Shown: piece after piece, positions 1 to 6,782 of the stretch | Position numbering within the stretch: the first letter of the stretch is position 1 | Layout: each line of letters begins with the position of its first letter | Assembly: GCA_033297205.1 (NCBI GenBank) | Contig: MU859513.1 | Coordinates: forward strand, 1 to 11,449 | Origin: Pseudoneurospora amorphoporcata | Lineage: Eukaryota; Ascomycota; Sordariomycetes; Sordariales; Sordariaceae | Direction of reading: 5' to 3' | DNA length: 11,449 bases | Translations under genes and position numbers: made by a program | Notes under the pieces: model-generated | What the model was told of the DNA's origin: nothing | Databases searched by the model: none | Seen by the model: only the letters and a program-made list of their open reading frames with translations

Positions 1-422
1 GCCCAACCCAGGCTTAAAGCCATCCCACCCTAGCTGCCGGCTTCTGATCCTAGAGCTGTGGTTGGCTTGTTGCTCTCAACGCCGCCGTCACCCTGCTTCG
101 CAGCCCTGGCATGCAGCTCTCTCCGCCAATCGACTCGTCTATAAAGGTGTTGGCGGCTGCGCCGGCAGTGTGTTGCAAGCCACCCACCCTGGTTATGACA
201 TGCCAGGATGGAAGGGAAGAGGTAGGCTGAAGCAGGCAGATGAAGAAGGTAGATTAAGGCAGGTATATGAAGGGGGTCCATTGTAATCAGTTTGTCGTAG
301 TGGATTACCAAACCGTAATCCAACAAGACAAGAGCGAGAGATTCCCTTGCCACGCTCTCATCTGCATACACACAACTGGGGCGAGGAGTACTAGGAACCA
401 ATCAGGAATGGTCTTCTGACCG
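1..422. other. Stretch without a convincing gene
   Basis: I see no recognisable gene here. A minus-strand open frame of 123 codons (30-401, beginning MVPSTPRPSCVYADES) overlaps a shorter plus-strand frame (62-286). I recognise no family or motif in either. The minus frame reads fairly coding-like in its first half, but its last 40 residues (Arg, Gly and Ala rich) look like translated repeat. There is no clear promoter or splice signal to choose a model. It could be a small hypothetical gene or part of a repeat that begins outside the window. Confidence 0.3.
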
Positions 423-451
423 AGTGCAATCTTGTTGTTACCCATGTAAAA
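423..451. repeat. 29-bp direct repeat, left copy
   Basis: This block begins AGTGCAATCTTG and ends ACCCATGTAAAA. It recurs in the same orientation at 4232-4260 with two mismatches in 29 bases, and the flanks on both sides are unrelated. The two copies bracket the NLR gene. The end of the block (ACCC[A/C]TG followed by TA) is the reverse complement of the TACAGGGGT motif at 687-695, allowing one mismatch in this copy. That would fit the terminal sequence of a transposon family inserting at TA, but no transposase is visible. Confidence 0.7.
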
Positions 452-634
452 GATCTAGCCGCAGTTGTCAGGACGGTCAACTTTTCTCATAATCCGCCCA
501 ATTATATTCATCTTTTTAGCGCCGCCTCCCTACTTACCGTCTTGCCTCCGTCCGAACGATATGGATTTGGGAGCTGGTGGTTCAGTTTTTGGACCCTACC
601 ACGTGATTAAAAGACCCGTTTCCTGTCCTTACGG

Positions 635-677
635 CTCCCATAGATAAGCCGACATATCGGTGGCTTATCTATGGGAG
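635..677. repeat. Perfect 16-bp inverted repeat (hairpin)
   Basis: The arm CTCCCATAGATAAGCC (635-650) is exactly complementary to GGCTTATCTATGGGAG (662-677), with an 11-base loop. Inside, CCGA(649-652)/TCGG(657-660) could form an alternative short stem. Seven T residues follow at 681-687. It could be the fused ends or a solo remnant of a DNA transposon or MITE, or a cruciform/RNA hairpin. The T-run makes it resemble a terminator, but no transcript ending here can be assigned. Confidence 0.7.
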
Positions 678-680
678 TAG

Positions 681-695
681 TTTTTTTACAGGGGT
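681..695 (+). repeat. Inverted-repeat end, left (TTTTTTTACAGGGGT)
   Basis: These 15 bases are the exact reverse complement of 4249-4263, on the far side of the NLR gene. Seven of the 15 are a T-run, so the informative core is only ACAGGGGT. On both sides the core abuts a TA dinucleotide (TA|CAGGGGT and ACCCCTG|TA), as in Tc1/mariner/pogo-type insertions. The sequences just inside the two ends do not resemble each other, so a single 3.6-kb element is a possibility, not an established feature. Confidence 0.4.
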
Positions 696-710
696 TTGGC
701 AGGGGTTTGG
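689..710 (+). repeat. Tandem 11-bp duplication (CAGGGGTTTGG x2)
   Basis: The 11-mer CAGGGGTTTGG occurs twice in perfect tandem at 689-699 and 700-710. It begins exactly at the putative TA|CAGGGG end. Short tandem motifs just inside the terminus occur in some cut-and-paste DNA transposons. By itself it is only a small local duplication. Confidence 0.7.
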
Positions 711-1100
711 ATGACTCGGGCAAAAACGCCGCCGTTTCTCGAAACGTTTTCATCACCTTCGCTCTCGCCAAGCCCAGCTGAGGCCATGAGGTGGGCTAGG
801 CATACATTATCCTGGCTGCCTCAATCGTCAACCTTCACAAATCCGAAACAGATCCTGGGCTACTTGTTACAGGAGCTTGTAAAGTCACTACACTGCGTAA
901 CAGCTAAGTCACCTTACCACAACGCAATTTCCCACTTTATGTTCAGCCTTCCGTCGATTCAGATGGCGTAGTTCTCGTAGGGGTTCTGCGTATCTTATCT
1001 CGCAAGTTATTCCAAATTTTTGAGCGCCTCCTCCACAACGACGTCTTAGTCGCGGCTGATGAACCTAATTGTAAATGTTAGCAAACTTAACTATTAGTTC

Positions 1101-3797
1101 TTACAGGGAGAGGCTACCTTTTGCAAGTTGTAAAGATGCTATATTCTTTACGACAAGGAGAGATTCCGCGTGGGACGAGCCTAAGGCTGCTGAATAACCA
1201 GAGAGCGCCCGTTGATACATCGCTTCAGCCTCCTTTAGCCGGCCCTGAATCTCATAGAGAAGGCCCAAGCTGTGAACTGTATCGAGAGTCGACGTATGAT
1301 CCGGTCCGAGCGCCTTTTCCTTGCCTTTTAGCGCTCGTTGATGCCGCTGGCCATCAGGCGAGAATGCCACTGAGGTAACGGAGTCGCTATGGCCTTCTAG
1401 GGTCTGAAGGCAGCTCCCCGACGCTGGATCCCAGATCTTGATCGTCTTATCCGCCGAACCAGACGCAAGCCGTTGGCCATCAGGCGAGAATGCCACTGAG
1501 CCAACTAAATCGCTATGGCCTTCTAATGTTTGGAGGCAGCTCCCCGACGCCACATCCCAGATCTTAATCGTCCTGTCGCCCGAACCGGATGCGAGCCGCT
1601 GGCCATCGGGCGAAAATGCCACTGAGCCAACTACATCGCTATGGCCTTCTAATGTTTGGAGGCGTGCATTCCAATTCGATTCTAAAAGATCGGAATCCCG
1701 GGATAGGCTTATATCCTGTTTCATCCGCGCGTATAGAGCATCCAGTCCGGGTGGAAACTTGCGTAGGATCTCTTCGGTATTCCATTTCTTAACCTCCGGA
1801 CCTGCAAGCGCTTGGCAGACTAACGCCACCCAGAGAAACGTATCCTGCGCGTTGGAGCACAGGTAGTCCTGAACGGCCTTTTTTGTCCTTGGATCATACT
1901 TCTTCAGCCCTGCTAGGTCATCCACCTTGTGCAGGATAAAGGCATTGACAGCCGCTGCGACGGATTCCGCATTTAGATCTAGGGAGACCTTCACTTTATC
2001 TGCGGCTTTCTCCAACCGTTCCTCAATTTGCGGCCAATTACGGCTTGAGACGATCCACTTGACTCGAGATTCAGATGATGATTGCTGAGCAATTAAGTCG
2101 AGAAGCTGTGGCAGGTCTGTTGTAATGCACTCGTCAAGTGCGTCAATGACTAGGTAGGTCGTTCGGAGGCTTGGGTCTTGTAAAATATTGGTGAAAATTT
2201 TCGATAGGGCGACCCACGTATTTGCATCTTTGAAGAGGTTCTCGCCTGCACGGTCATACTCCTTCCGCACGTATGAGAGGACAGATGGCTGCTGTTCGAT
2301 AAGCAGGTAGATCAGGCCGCGCAATACGGCGGCTGCATTGTTGATGCGAGAGTCGGTAGCCTGGCAGAAGAAGTAGGCCACATTGCAATGGCGCACGTCG
2401 GCAGTTTTGCCTTGATCCAGCTCATCGATAATGCCGCACAACAACATAGTTTTCCCTTTGCCGGGGTCGCCCTTAATCCATAGTAATCGATGCTGCGGGT
2501 AGTCACGCCATCGATGAAAGTCAGCGTTATCGAGGACCCAACGATACAAGTCTAGCAAAAGGCCGCCTTTGGTCTGTTCGATGCGGGTTTTATCGTGGCG
2601 AGGATTGGTAATGCGCAAGTCCTTTAAGCATTGCTGATCCTTCTCTGACATTTGCTGCATCTCCTGGTGCCTTGTAGAATCAATAAGCGGGTTCATAGCT
2701 TCTTGCGGACTATGTGCGTCCCTAGAAACCCTTCCGCTCCCTGGGTACTCATCCAAAACAGCCTTCGCAACTGATGCAGCAGTAGCCGCCGCATAGTGCT
2801 GCCACATTTTACTTTTGTGGCTGTCAGCGTAGTCACATACCCCTTTGATCACAATAGAAGGCAGTTCGTCCCAAGCTCCCGCACCCTCCATCTCTATGCC
2901 GATGACTCCTTCGACAGCGAGAAAATCGCGGTGTTGGGCAGAACGTATGACACTGTCGCCGGACCCCATGGGCCCAATGTGTATCTGGGGGGGTGGGGGC
3001 AATCTTTGGTTGCTGGATTGCGAAAGTCTCTTCCTCGGAATTATATAGTTGACATCGCAGCCGAGTTCTTCACACTCAATTTCCCGGGATTCCTTGCAGA
3101 TGAAACCTTGTGCGCAACAGCCGTAATCCCAACTGGTATAATGGTGCCTATGCTCGTATGAACTTTCGAACAGCCTGTCATTTTCGGCTCCGGGATATTC
3201 GTATCTTCCCCTAGCCAACCTAGGGTCCGCGTCGTTCTTTTGCTGAAGTTGCTGCAGGTAATGGGCCGCTTGTTCTTCAACCTCAAAACGGCCACCTCCC
3301 TCCAGCGAACGAAGCAAGCTGCGTATGTCTCTGTTCGGCCTGCCAGGAACGTCTTCAATACTGTTCCGAATTTCGAAGCGATTAGACAACTGTCTTCCGA
3401 AGTCGCGGTGGATCAGGATGTTGCTGATAACGATGTCGCCGAGGATGACTCCCTGACTCTTCTTGGGGAACGGCACCCCGGCGCAAATGCCGACGATCAG
3501 GGCTAGGGAAATATTGGGGTAACCGATTCGGACGGCAGTAGCTGCACCGGCAGCCGGGACTTTGCCCATGGTGTCAAGAAGGACGATAACCACATTGAAC
3601 CTCCCGATCCGCCCATGCGTGTAGGTGTTGAAGTCCCCTTTGGCCCTGGCATACCGGTGCCGATTACTGCCCTTTCCATCCCAGAGATCATCGAGGAGTA
3701 ACAAAACAGCCTCGCGTTCGAGAGGCAGAGCGCACAGTATCGCAATCTCAAAGCCGTTCCGGCTCGCAGGAGCGGTAGATCTTAGATAATCGTTCAT
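1101..3797 (-). CDS. Fungal NLR: PNP/UDP phosphorylase - NACHT - WD40 - TPR chimera
   Basis: Fungal STAND/NLR proteins of this type are cytosolic receptors in non-self recognition and programmed cell death; that role here is inferred from family membership. Residues are counted from the Met at 3797. An N-terminal nucleoside-phosphorylase-like domain spans about 16-353, with GIEMEGAGAW at 300-309, CDYADSHKSK at 321-330 and a Cys-rich insert near 225-250. NACHT follows, with Walker A GDPGKGKT (443-450), Walker B YLVIDALDEC (548-557) and SSRNWP (584-589). Two full 42-residue WD40 repeats (713-796) and half a third come next. At residue 818/819 the frame switches to kinesin-light-chain-type TPRs (819-898). 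I prefer this start because MNDYLRSTAP leads directly into the domain. The frame stays open to an ATG at 4028, which would add 77 residues with a hydrophobic stretch (GIYSYVWLPITIAAIIIKL). No intron is needed. The helical/winged-helix stretch usual between NACHT and the repeats is largely missing. The key NTPase motifs are intact, so the protein may be functional. Confidence 0.88.
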   Translation of the reverse strand: MNDYLRSTAPASRNGFEIAILCALPLEREAVLLLLDDLWDGKGSNRHRYARAKGDFNTYTHGRIGRFNVVIVLLDTMGKVPAAGAATAVRIGYPNISLALIVGICAGVPFPKKSQGVILGDIVISNILIHRDFGRQLSNRFEIRNSIEDVPGRPNRDIRSLLRSLEGGGRFEVEEQAAHYLQQLQQKNDADPRLARGRYEYPGAENDRLFESSYEHRHHYTSWDYGCCAQGFICKESREIECEELGCDVNYIIPRKRLSQSSNQRLPPPPQIHIGPMGSGDSVIRSAQHRDFLAVEGVIGIEMEGAGAWDELPSIVIKGVCDYADSHKSKMWQHYAAATAASVAKAVLDEYPGSGRVSRDAHSPQEAMNPLIDSTRHQEMQQMSEKDQQCLKDLRITNPRHDKTRIEQTKGGLLLDLYRWVLDNADFHRWRDYPQHRLLWIKGDPGKGKTMLLCGIIDELDQGKTADVRHCNVAYFFCQATDSRINNAAAVLRGLIYLLIEQQPSVLSYVRKEYDRAGENLFKDANTWVALSKIFTNILQDPSLRTTYLVIDALDECITTDLPQLLDLIAQQSSSESRVKWIVSSRNWPQIEERLEKAADKVKVSLDLNAESVAAAVNAFILHKVDDLAGLKKYDPRTKKAVQDYLCSNAQDTFLWVALVCQALAGPEVKKWNTEEILRKFPPGLDALYARMKQDISLSRDSDLLESNWNARLQTLEGHSDVVGSVAFSPDGQRLASGSGDRTIKIWDVASGSCLQTLEGHSDLVGSVAFSPDGQRLASGSADKTIKIWDPASGSCLQTLEGHSDSVTSVAFSPDGQRHQRALKGKEKALGPDHTSTLDTVHSLGLLYEIQGRLKEAEAMYQRALSGYSAALGSSHAESLLVVKNIASLQLAKGSLSL
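1104..1343 (-). repeat. TPR-coding 3' end of the NLR
   Basis: This part encodes about 80 residues of 42-residue TPRs, the type with the KALGPDHTSTLDTV signature common at the C-terminus of fungal NLRs. One full repeat runs from QRALKGKEKAL to LKEAEAMY. A degenerate terminal repeat (QRALSGYSAALGSSHAES) follows, ending at the stop codon TAA (1101-1103). Two repeats are few for an NLR array, which often has five or more. The 5' boundary is an abrupt junction with the WD40 part. Confidence 0.8.
1344..1661 (-). repeat. WD40 repeat array with 126-bp period
   Basis: Two complete 42-codon WD40 repeats lie at 1536-1661 and 1410-1535, with the first 22 codons of a third at 1344-1409. The exact period of 126 bp can be followed with the GGCCATC motif (1349, 1475, 1601 on the plus strand). 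At protein level the two full repeats differ at only a few places: V/L after GHSD, G/A and R/K in SG[SA]D[RK]T, and V/P in WD[VP]ASG. Such near-identity is typical of HET-E/HNWD-class receptors, whose repeats are homogenised by recombination while a few surface positions vary. Confidence 0.85.
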
Positions 3798-4231
3798 TGT
3801 CGTGATGTTGGTGCCGTATCTTAACTTGATAATGATGGCAGCAATGGTTATTGGCAACCAAACGTATGAATAGATCCCGGTATCCAGGTTGCTGCTATTC
3901 TCAATGTTGCGCGAGGAACGATTTGTCTGGCAAACAAGATGGACTCGGACATTCACCACCAACGTGCGGGTTATGGAGTTGAGGTGCGGGAAACAACTCT
4001 TCAACGCAGCTCTCTTGCAAGCAGACAATGTGTCGGTACCACGTTGGGTGAGCTGTTGGGCACAGATACTTGATCGGCTTGGGGCGCTAAGCCTGGAAAG
4101 GAAAAGCGTTGGAGAATAGGAGGGAGGCCTCGCATTAACCTTTCCGGATACGTAATTAGGTCACTGAACCGTGGTCGTTGTATATAGATTTCCTTTTGGA
4201 GGAGTAGGGCAGTAAAATCGGCAAACTCCTA
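3798..4231 (-). promoter_or_regulatory. Upstream region of the NLR gene
   Basis: This holds the 5' UTR and promoter of the minus-strand NLR. The reading frame is open back to an ATG at 4028, so the true start could be there. A TATA-like TATATA (4181-4186) is readable on the minus strand, about 380 bases upstream of the preferred ATG and about 150 bases upstream of the alternative one. No intron with convincing splice and branch signals was found. A plus-strand open frame of 76 codons (3889-4119) runs antisense and shows no motif. Confidence 0.4.
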
Positions 4232-4260
4232 AGTGCAATCTTGGTGTTACCCCTGTAAAA
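4232..4260. repeat. 29-bp direct repeat, right copy
   Basis: This is the second copy of the block at 423-451 (27 of 29 bases the same, same orientation). It begins AGTGCAATCTTG and ends ACCCCTGTAAAA. Its right end overlaps the inverted-repeat motif at 4249-4263. The NLR gene with its flanks, about 3.8 kb, lies between the two copies. A recombination between the copies could delete the NLR. Confidence 0.7.
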
Positions 4261-4263
4261 AAA
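4249..4263 (-). repeat. Inverted-repeat end, right (ACCCCTGTAAAAAAA)
   Basis: Exact reverse complement of 681-695. The core ACCCCTG is followed by TA, mirroring TA|CAGGGGT on the left. It overlaps the right copy of the 29-bp direct repeat. The low complexity of the A-run weakens the match. The TA dinucleotides at both borders are the main argument for transposon ends. Confidence 0.4.
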
Positions 4264-4593
4264 AATAATAAACTAGCTGAAATTACCACGGGCAAAGGGT
4301 AGAGTGTAGATGTAGATATGCGTAATTGTACGAAGGAGAAAGGGAATAGTTACAAGCTGTGCGCAGAGGACTGGCCTTAAGTAGGGTCCCAGCCGCGTGG
4401 AGCGGGAGGACTTGGCCAATCAGGCTGCAGCAGTCTCAGAAGCGGCTGCAGCCTGCACAAGCATATGAATGGCACATAGCGGTAAGCCATGGCAACAATC
4501 ACGTGCGACAGTGTTACGAACTTAAGCGAGTGACACGGGTCAACCAAGCCACCGGGGCACAACAGCGACGCAGAGGCGGGGCGGTGTAACCAT
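4264..4593. other. Non-coding spacer between NLR and LINE
   Basis: No gene is supported. Two short overlapping frames on opposite strands (4359-4589 plus, 4377-4562 minus) lack any recognisable motif. The left part (4264-4350) is AT-rich, while the right part is GC-richer with a small duplication of GGCTGCAGC (4422-4430 and 4443-4451). The LINE 3' tail starts immediately after. Confidence 0.4.
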
Positions 4594-4597
4594 AGAG

Positions 4598-4885
4598 TTG
4601 TTGTTGTTGTTGTTGTTGTTATTTTTAACGTCTACTTCCGCCTCCCGTAGGGCATGAGACGTGCCACATCGGTGAGTCTAGCGTACAAAATTATGAGCAG
4701 TGCCCTAACTGTCCGCCGAGACCATTAACCCGAGGGCAACCCGAGGCCTATTGCCAATGTGAATCACGTGTTGCCTATAGCGTAAACGCGGCCCAACACT
4801 TCCAGTCTAATCGCCCAATGAGCGAGCCGCCAGTCTATGGCGAGACCTGTATGACAAAGGAAAAGACATAAGAAAGGCAAAATCA
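4598..4885 (-). repeat. LINE 3' UTR and (CAA)n tail, copy 1
   Basis: This block matches 6495-6782 closely along its whole length, including the stretch after the tail (AACGTCTACTTCCGCCTCCC on the plus strand) and the CACGTG-containing centre. It runs from the ORF2 stop (TGA read on the minus strand at 4883-4885) to the microsatellite tail. Tails of short tandem repeats instead of poly(A) are known for several LINE groups. Many differences from copy 2 are transitions. Confidence 0.8.
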
Positions 4886-5011
4886 CTCCTCCCCGTTCTC
4901 TCTCTCACTCTCCTCCTCCCGCAAAGCCTCCCCCCGTCTCCTTTCACGGCGAACTAGCTTGTCGATGTCCACCGCATACCTCTCAATATCGTGGCCGTGG
5001 CCGCTTCCACC
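4886..5011 (-). pseudogene. Residual ORF2 C-terminal tail, LINE copy 1
   Basis: After the TGA that closes ORF1 (5012-5014), the same frame stays open for 42 codons and encodes a charged tail: GHDIERYAVDIDKL, then an Arg/Glu-rich run ending in GEE and a stop. It aligns with the ORF2 tail of copy 2 (GHEIGRVTADLDRL ... GEE). This shows that copy 1 joins ORF1 to the very end of ORF2. The join lies at about 5010-5030, where similarity to copy 2 stops. Confidence 0.7.
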
Positions 5012-6287
5012 TCATAGGCCAGCGGCCCTCTTGGAGGGCGTTTTGTGGCGACTAGAGCGGCGGACTGCGTCGTCGGAGGACGTGTGCTCGCTCAACTGGA
5101 CCACTATCATATCTTCATCAGCTGGGGGCTGGCTCTGGTCAGAGCGGTCGGAGTTCTCGGGGCCGGAGGGGGCGGAACTATGGCTGGGCAGCTCGTCGGA
5201 AGACATGGCGGTATCTTCCTGGCTGTCGGGGGGGGCGGCGCGGTCGTATTTCCTGGTGAAAAGAATACCGCCGTCACGGCGTATCTTATTCCGTTGTTGA
5301 GGGGTCGGGCGGGTGACGGTATCTCCTTGGCGCTTCGGGCGCATAGGACACTCGGTGTGGGTGGACTCAAAAGGGCCACGGCAGTTGGCGCATTGAGTGT
5401 GACGGTCACATTCACCGTGGGCAGTATGTCCGCATTGTGGGCATTTTGCAGCGCGAGCGCACCCTCTACGGCCATGCCACTCAAAGCATTTTGTACATTG
5501 GTCTAGTGGGCGGCGTTTCTGGACGAGGCGGCTAATGTTGCTCACGTCAAAAAGACGGAAAGGAGAGACAGGCCTTTCAAAGGAGATAAGCCAGGTTGCG
5601 TAAGCCTCGCCAGGTTGATAGTACTGGGAGGGACGAAGGGCGACAGGCTCTTGACCGGTTTGGACTAGGACCTCGTCCTTAATGGCAGCGGTAGTGTCGA
5701 TAGGGACGGTACAGTCCTGCATCGTCATGGGCACATTCTGGACGGCGTAGGTGACCCATTTCTTGGGCACTTCGACTTGGACGCAGCCGAAATGGGCCCC
5801 AATCTTATCTTTGTGGGCTAAGAGGGTCTGGCGGACAACGTCATCCTTGGGCACGAGGGCAAAACCAGAGGGGACCTGTTGTGGTGGTAGTATCTGGTGT
5901 AGACAGGGTTGGGGATGCAGAGCTTTTCTGCAGGGCGGCAGTCATGGTCCGTGCGAGGTGTTTGGCCTCGCGGGCGTGGGTAGGTGAGATGACGGAGAAG
6001 CGGGCGAGCTCAGAGTCGAGGAGAGTGGCAAAGGAGCGATAGACTTCCGCTTTTGCGAGAGCTTCGGAGATGAAGGTCTCTGCGACGGACGAGATGGGTG
6101 CAGTGGTGATGGCTGTGGTGGTGGTGTGGGCATGACGGGCTTCCTCGTCCGCAGTCCGGGCTCTTTTGGCCGACTGCGCCGTCTTGGAGGGCGGGGGCGG
6201 GACGCAAAAGATGTCCGGCAAAGGAGTAACCGGTATTATGGCCGGCGGCGGTGGTTTGGGGGCCCCAGAGGGCGAGGGCGTAGACAT
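5012..6287 (-). pseudogene. Tad1-like LINE ORF1 (Gag-like), frameshifted
   Basis: ORF1 proteins of Tad/LINE elements bind the element RNA in ribonucleoprotein particles. Here it lies in two overlapping frames. The N-terminal 148 codons (5841-6287) start MSTPSPSGAP and are Pro, Ala and Thr rich. The C-terminal part continues in another frame (ATG at 5854, 280 codons, open further upstream). The sequence reads on as VPSGFALVPKDDVV if the frame changes near 5870-5890, so one frameshift explains the break. Three consecutive zinc knuckles are seen at residues 120-169 of the second frame: CTKCFEWHGRRGC, CPQCGHTAHGEC and CANC...HTEC. A Ser/Asp/Glu-rich region and a basic end (SRHKTPSKRAAGL) follow. 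A natural programmed shift is possible but less likely than decay. Confidence 0.75.
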
Positions 6288-6414
6288 TTCGTCCCTGCGG
6301 TTGTTGAGATATCGACCGTAAAAACGGCGATTTGGGTGGTGTTAAGAATTCTGCAGGCAACCAAGCGTTAAGACTAACACTTGGCGCCAAGACTTTTGGT
6401 TGTAGGAGGAAGAT

Positions 6415-6494
6415 GGATCAACAAGGCTTTCGAGACCAAAGTAGTTTATTAGCTGAATTGAACTACTGTTCCAAGCCCTGCACACAGCCCTTGT
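6415..6494. repeat. 80-bp dispersed repeat, copy A
   Basis: These 80 bases are repeated in direct orientation at 9558-9637 with a single mismatch (GGCTTTCGAG versus GGCCTTCGAG). The sequence lies exactly between the 5' region of LINE copy 1 and the tail of LINE copy 2. It begins GGATCAACAAGGC and ends ACACAGCCCTTGT. It encodes no recognised protein. On the minus strand it contains AGTTCAATTC, which resembles a pol III B box, but no matching A box is evident. Confidence 0.85.
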
Positions 6495-6782
6495 CGTTGT
6501 TGTTGTTGTTGTTGTTATTATTAACGTCTACTTCCGCCTCCCGTAGGGCATGAGACGTGCCACATCGGTGAATCTAGCGTACAGGATTAAGAGTAGTCCC
6601 CTAACTGTCCACCAAAATCATTAATCCGAGGGCAAACCGAGGCTTATTGCCAGTGTAAATCACGTGTTGCCCATAGCGTAAACGCGGCCCAACACTTCCA
6701 ATCGAATCGCCCAGCGAGCGAGCCGCCAGTATATGGCGGGATCCGTAGAACAAAGGAAAAGACAAAAGAAAGGGCAAAATCA
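6495..6782 (-). repeat. LINE 3' UTR and (CAA)n tail, copy 2
   Basis: Counterpart of 4598-4885, with nearly the same length from the ORF2 stop (TGA on the minus strand, 6780-6782) to the tail. Compared with copy 1 it has several extra A/T at transition sites, for example CCACCAAAATCATTAATCC against CCGCCGAGACCATTAACCC, which would fit cytosine deamination in this copy. The tail reads TTGTCGTTG followed by TTG units and TTATTATTAA on the plus strand. Confidence 0.8.

Larger units (their letters stand above)
452..1100. other. Non-coding stretch downstream of the NLR gene
   Basis: No supportable gene. Plus-strand open frames of 60 and 91 codons (465-647 and 696-971) show no recognisable motif and look fortuitous. 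The stretch holds a CACGTG box (600-605), a strong inverted repeat (635-677), an inverted-terminal-repeat-like motif (681-695) and a tandem 11-mer (689-710). Bases 980-1100 are AT-richer and would contain the 3' UTR and polyadenylation region of the minus-strand NLR, though I see no single decisive signal. Confidence 0.45.
4594..6414 (-). mobile_element. Tad1-like LINE copy 1, ORF1-only derivative
   Basis: This minus-strand non-LTR retrotransposon copy reads, from its 5' end on the right: a 5' UTR of perhaps 120 bases, ORF1 with zinc knuckles (6287-5012), about 42 codons matching the ORF2 C-terminal tail (5011-4886), a 3' UTR shared with copy 2, and a (CAA)n-type tail (TTG repeats on the plus strand, about 4597-4620). 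The endonuclease, reverse transcriptase and RNase H are absent, so ORF2 has been removed almost completely while both ends survive. I could not find a convincing target-site duplication, and the outer boundaries are approximate, especially the 5' one. Confidence 0.75.

Noticed and set aside
635..690. Hairpin plus T-run as an intrinsic transcription terminator
   Set aside because: Intrinsic hairpin terminators are a bacterial signal. Everything else in the window is fungal, and no pol III gene precedes it.
1344..1661. CRISPR-like or simple tandem repeat array
   Set aside because: The 126-bp periodicity is fully explained by WD40 coding repeats in frame with the NLR.
1121..1866. Plus-strand open frames at 1121-1378, 1438-1866 and 1589-1792
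   Set aside because: They lie antisense to the NLR repeats; the repeated peptide in 1438-1866 is simply the reverse reading of the 126-bp WD40 units.
2312..3751. Other frames inside the NLR (2312-2506, 2796-3161, 2845-3048, 3041-3358, 3240-3506, 3503-3751)
   Set aside because: They overlap the strong PNP-NACHT coding sequence and show no motif of their own.
681..4263. hAT-type transposon with 8-bp target duplications around CAGGGG ends
   Set aside because: The 8 bases outside the two ends are reverse complements (T-run versus A-run), not a direct repeat; only the TA dinucleotide fits as a target duplication.
4959..6390. Additional frames across the LINE ORF1 region on both strands
   Set aside because: They are low-complexity shadows (Gly, Ala, Pro rich) of ORF1, whose zinc knuckles fix the true frame.
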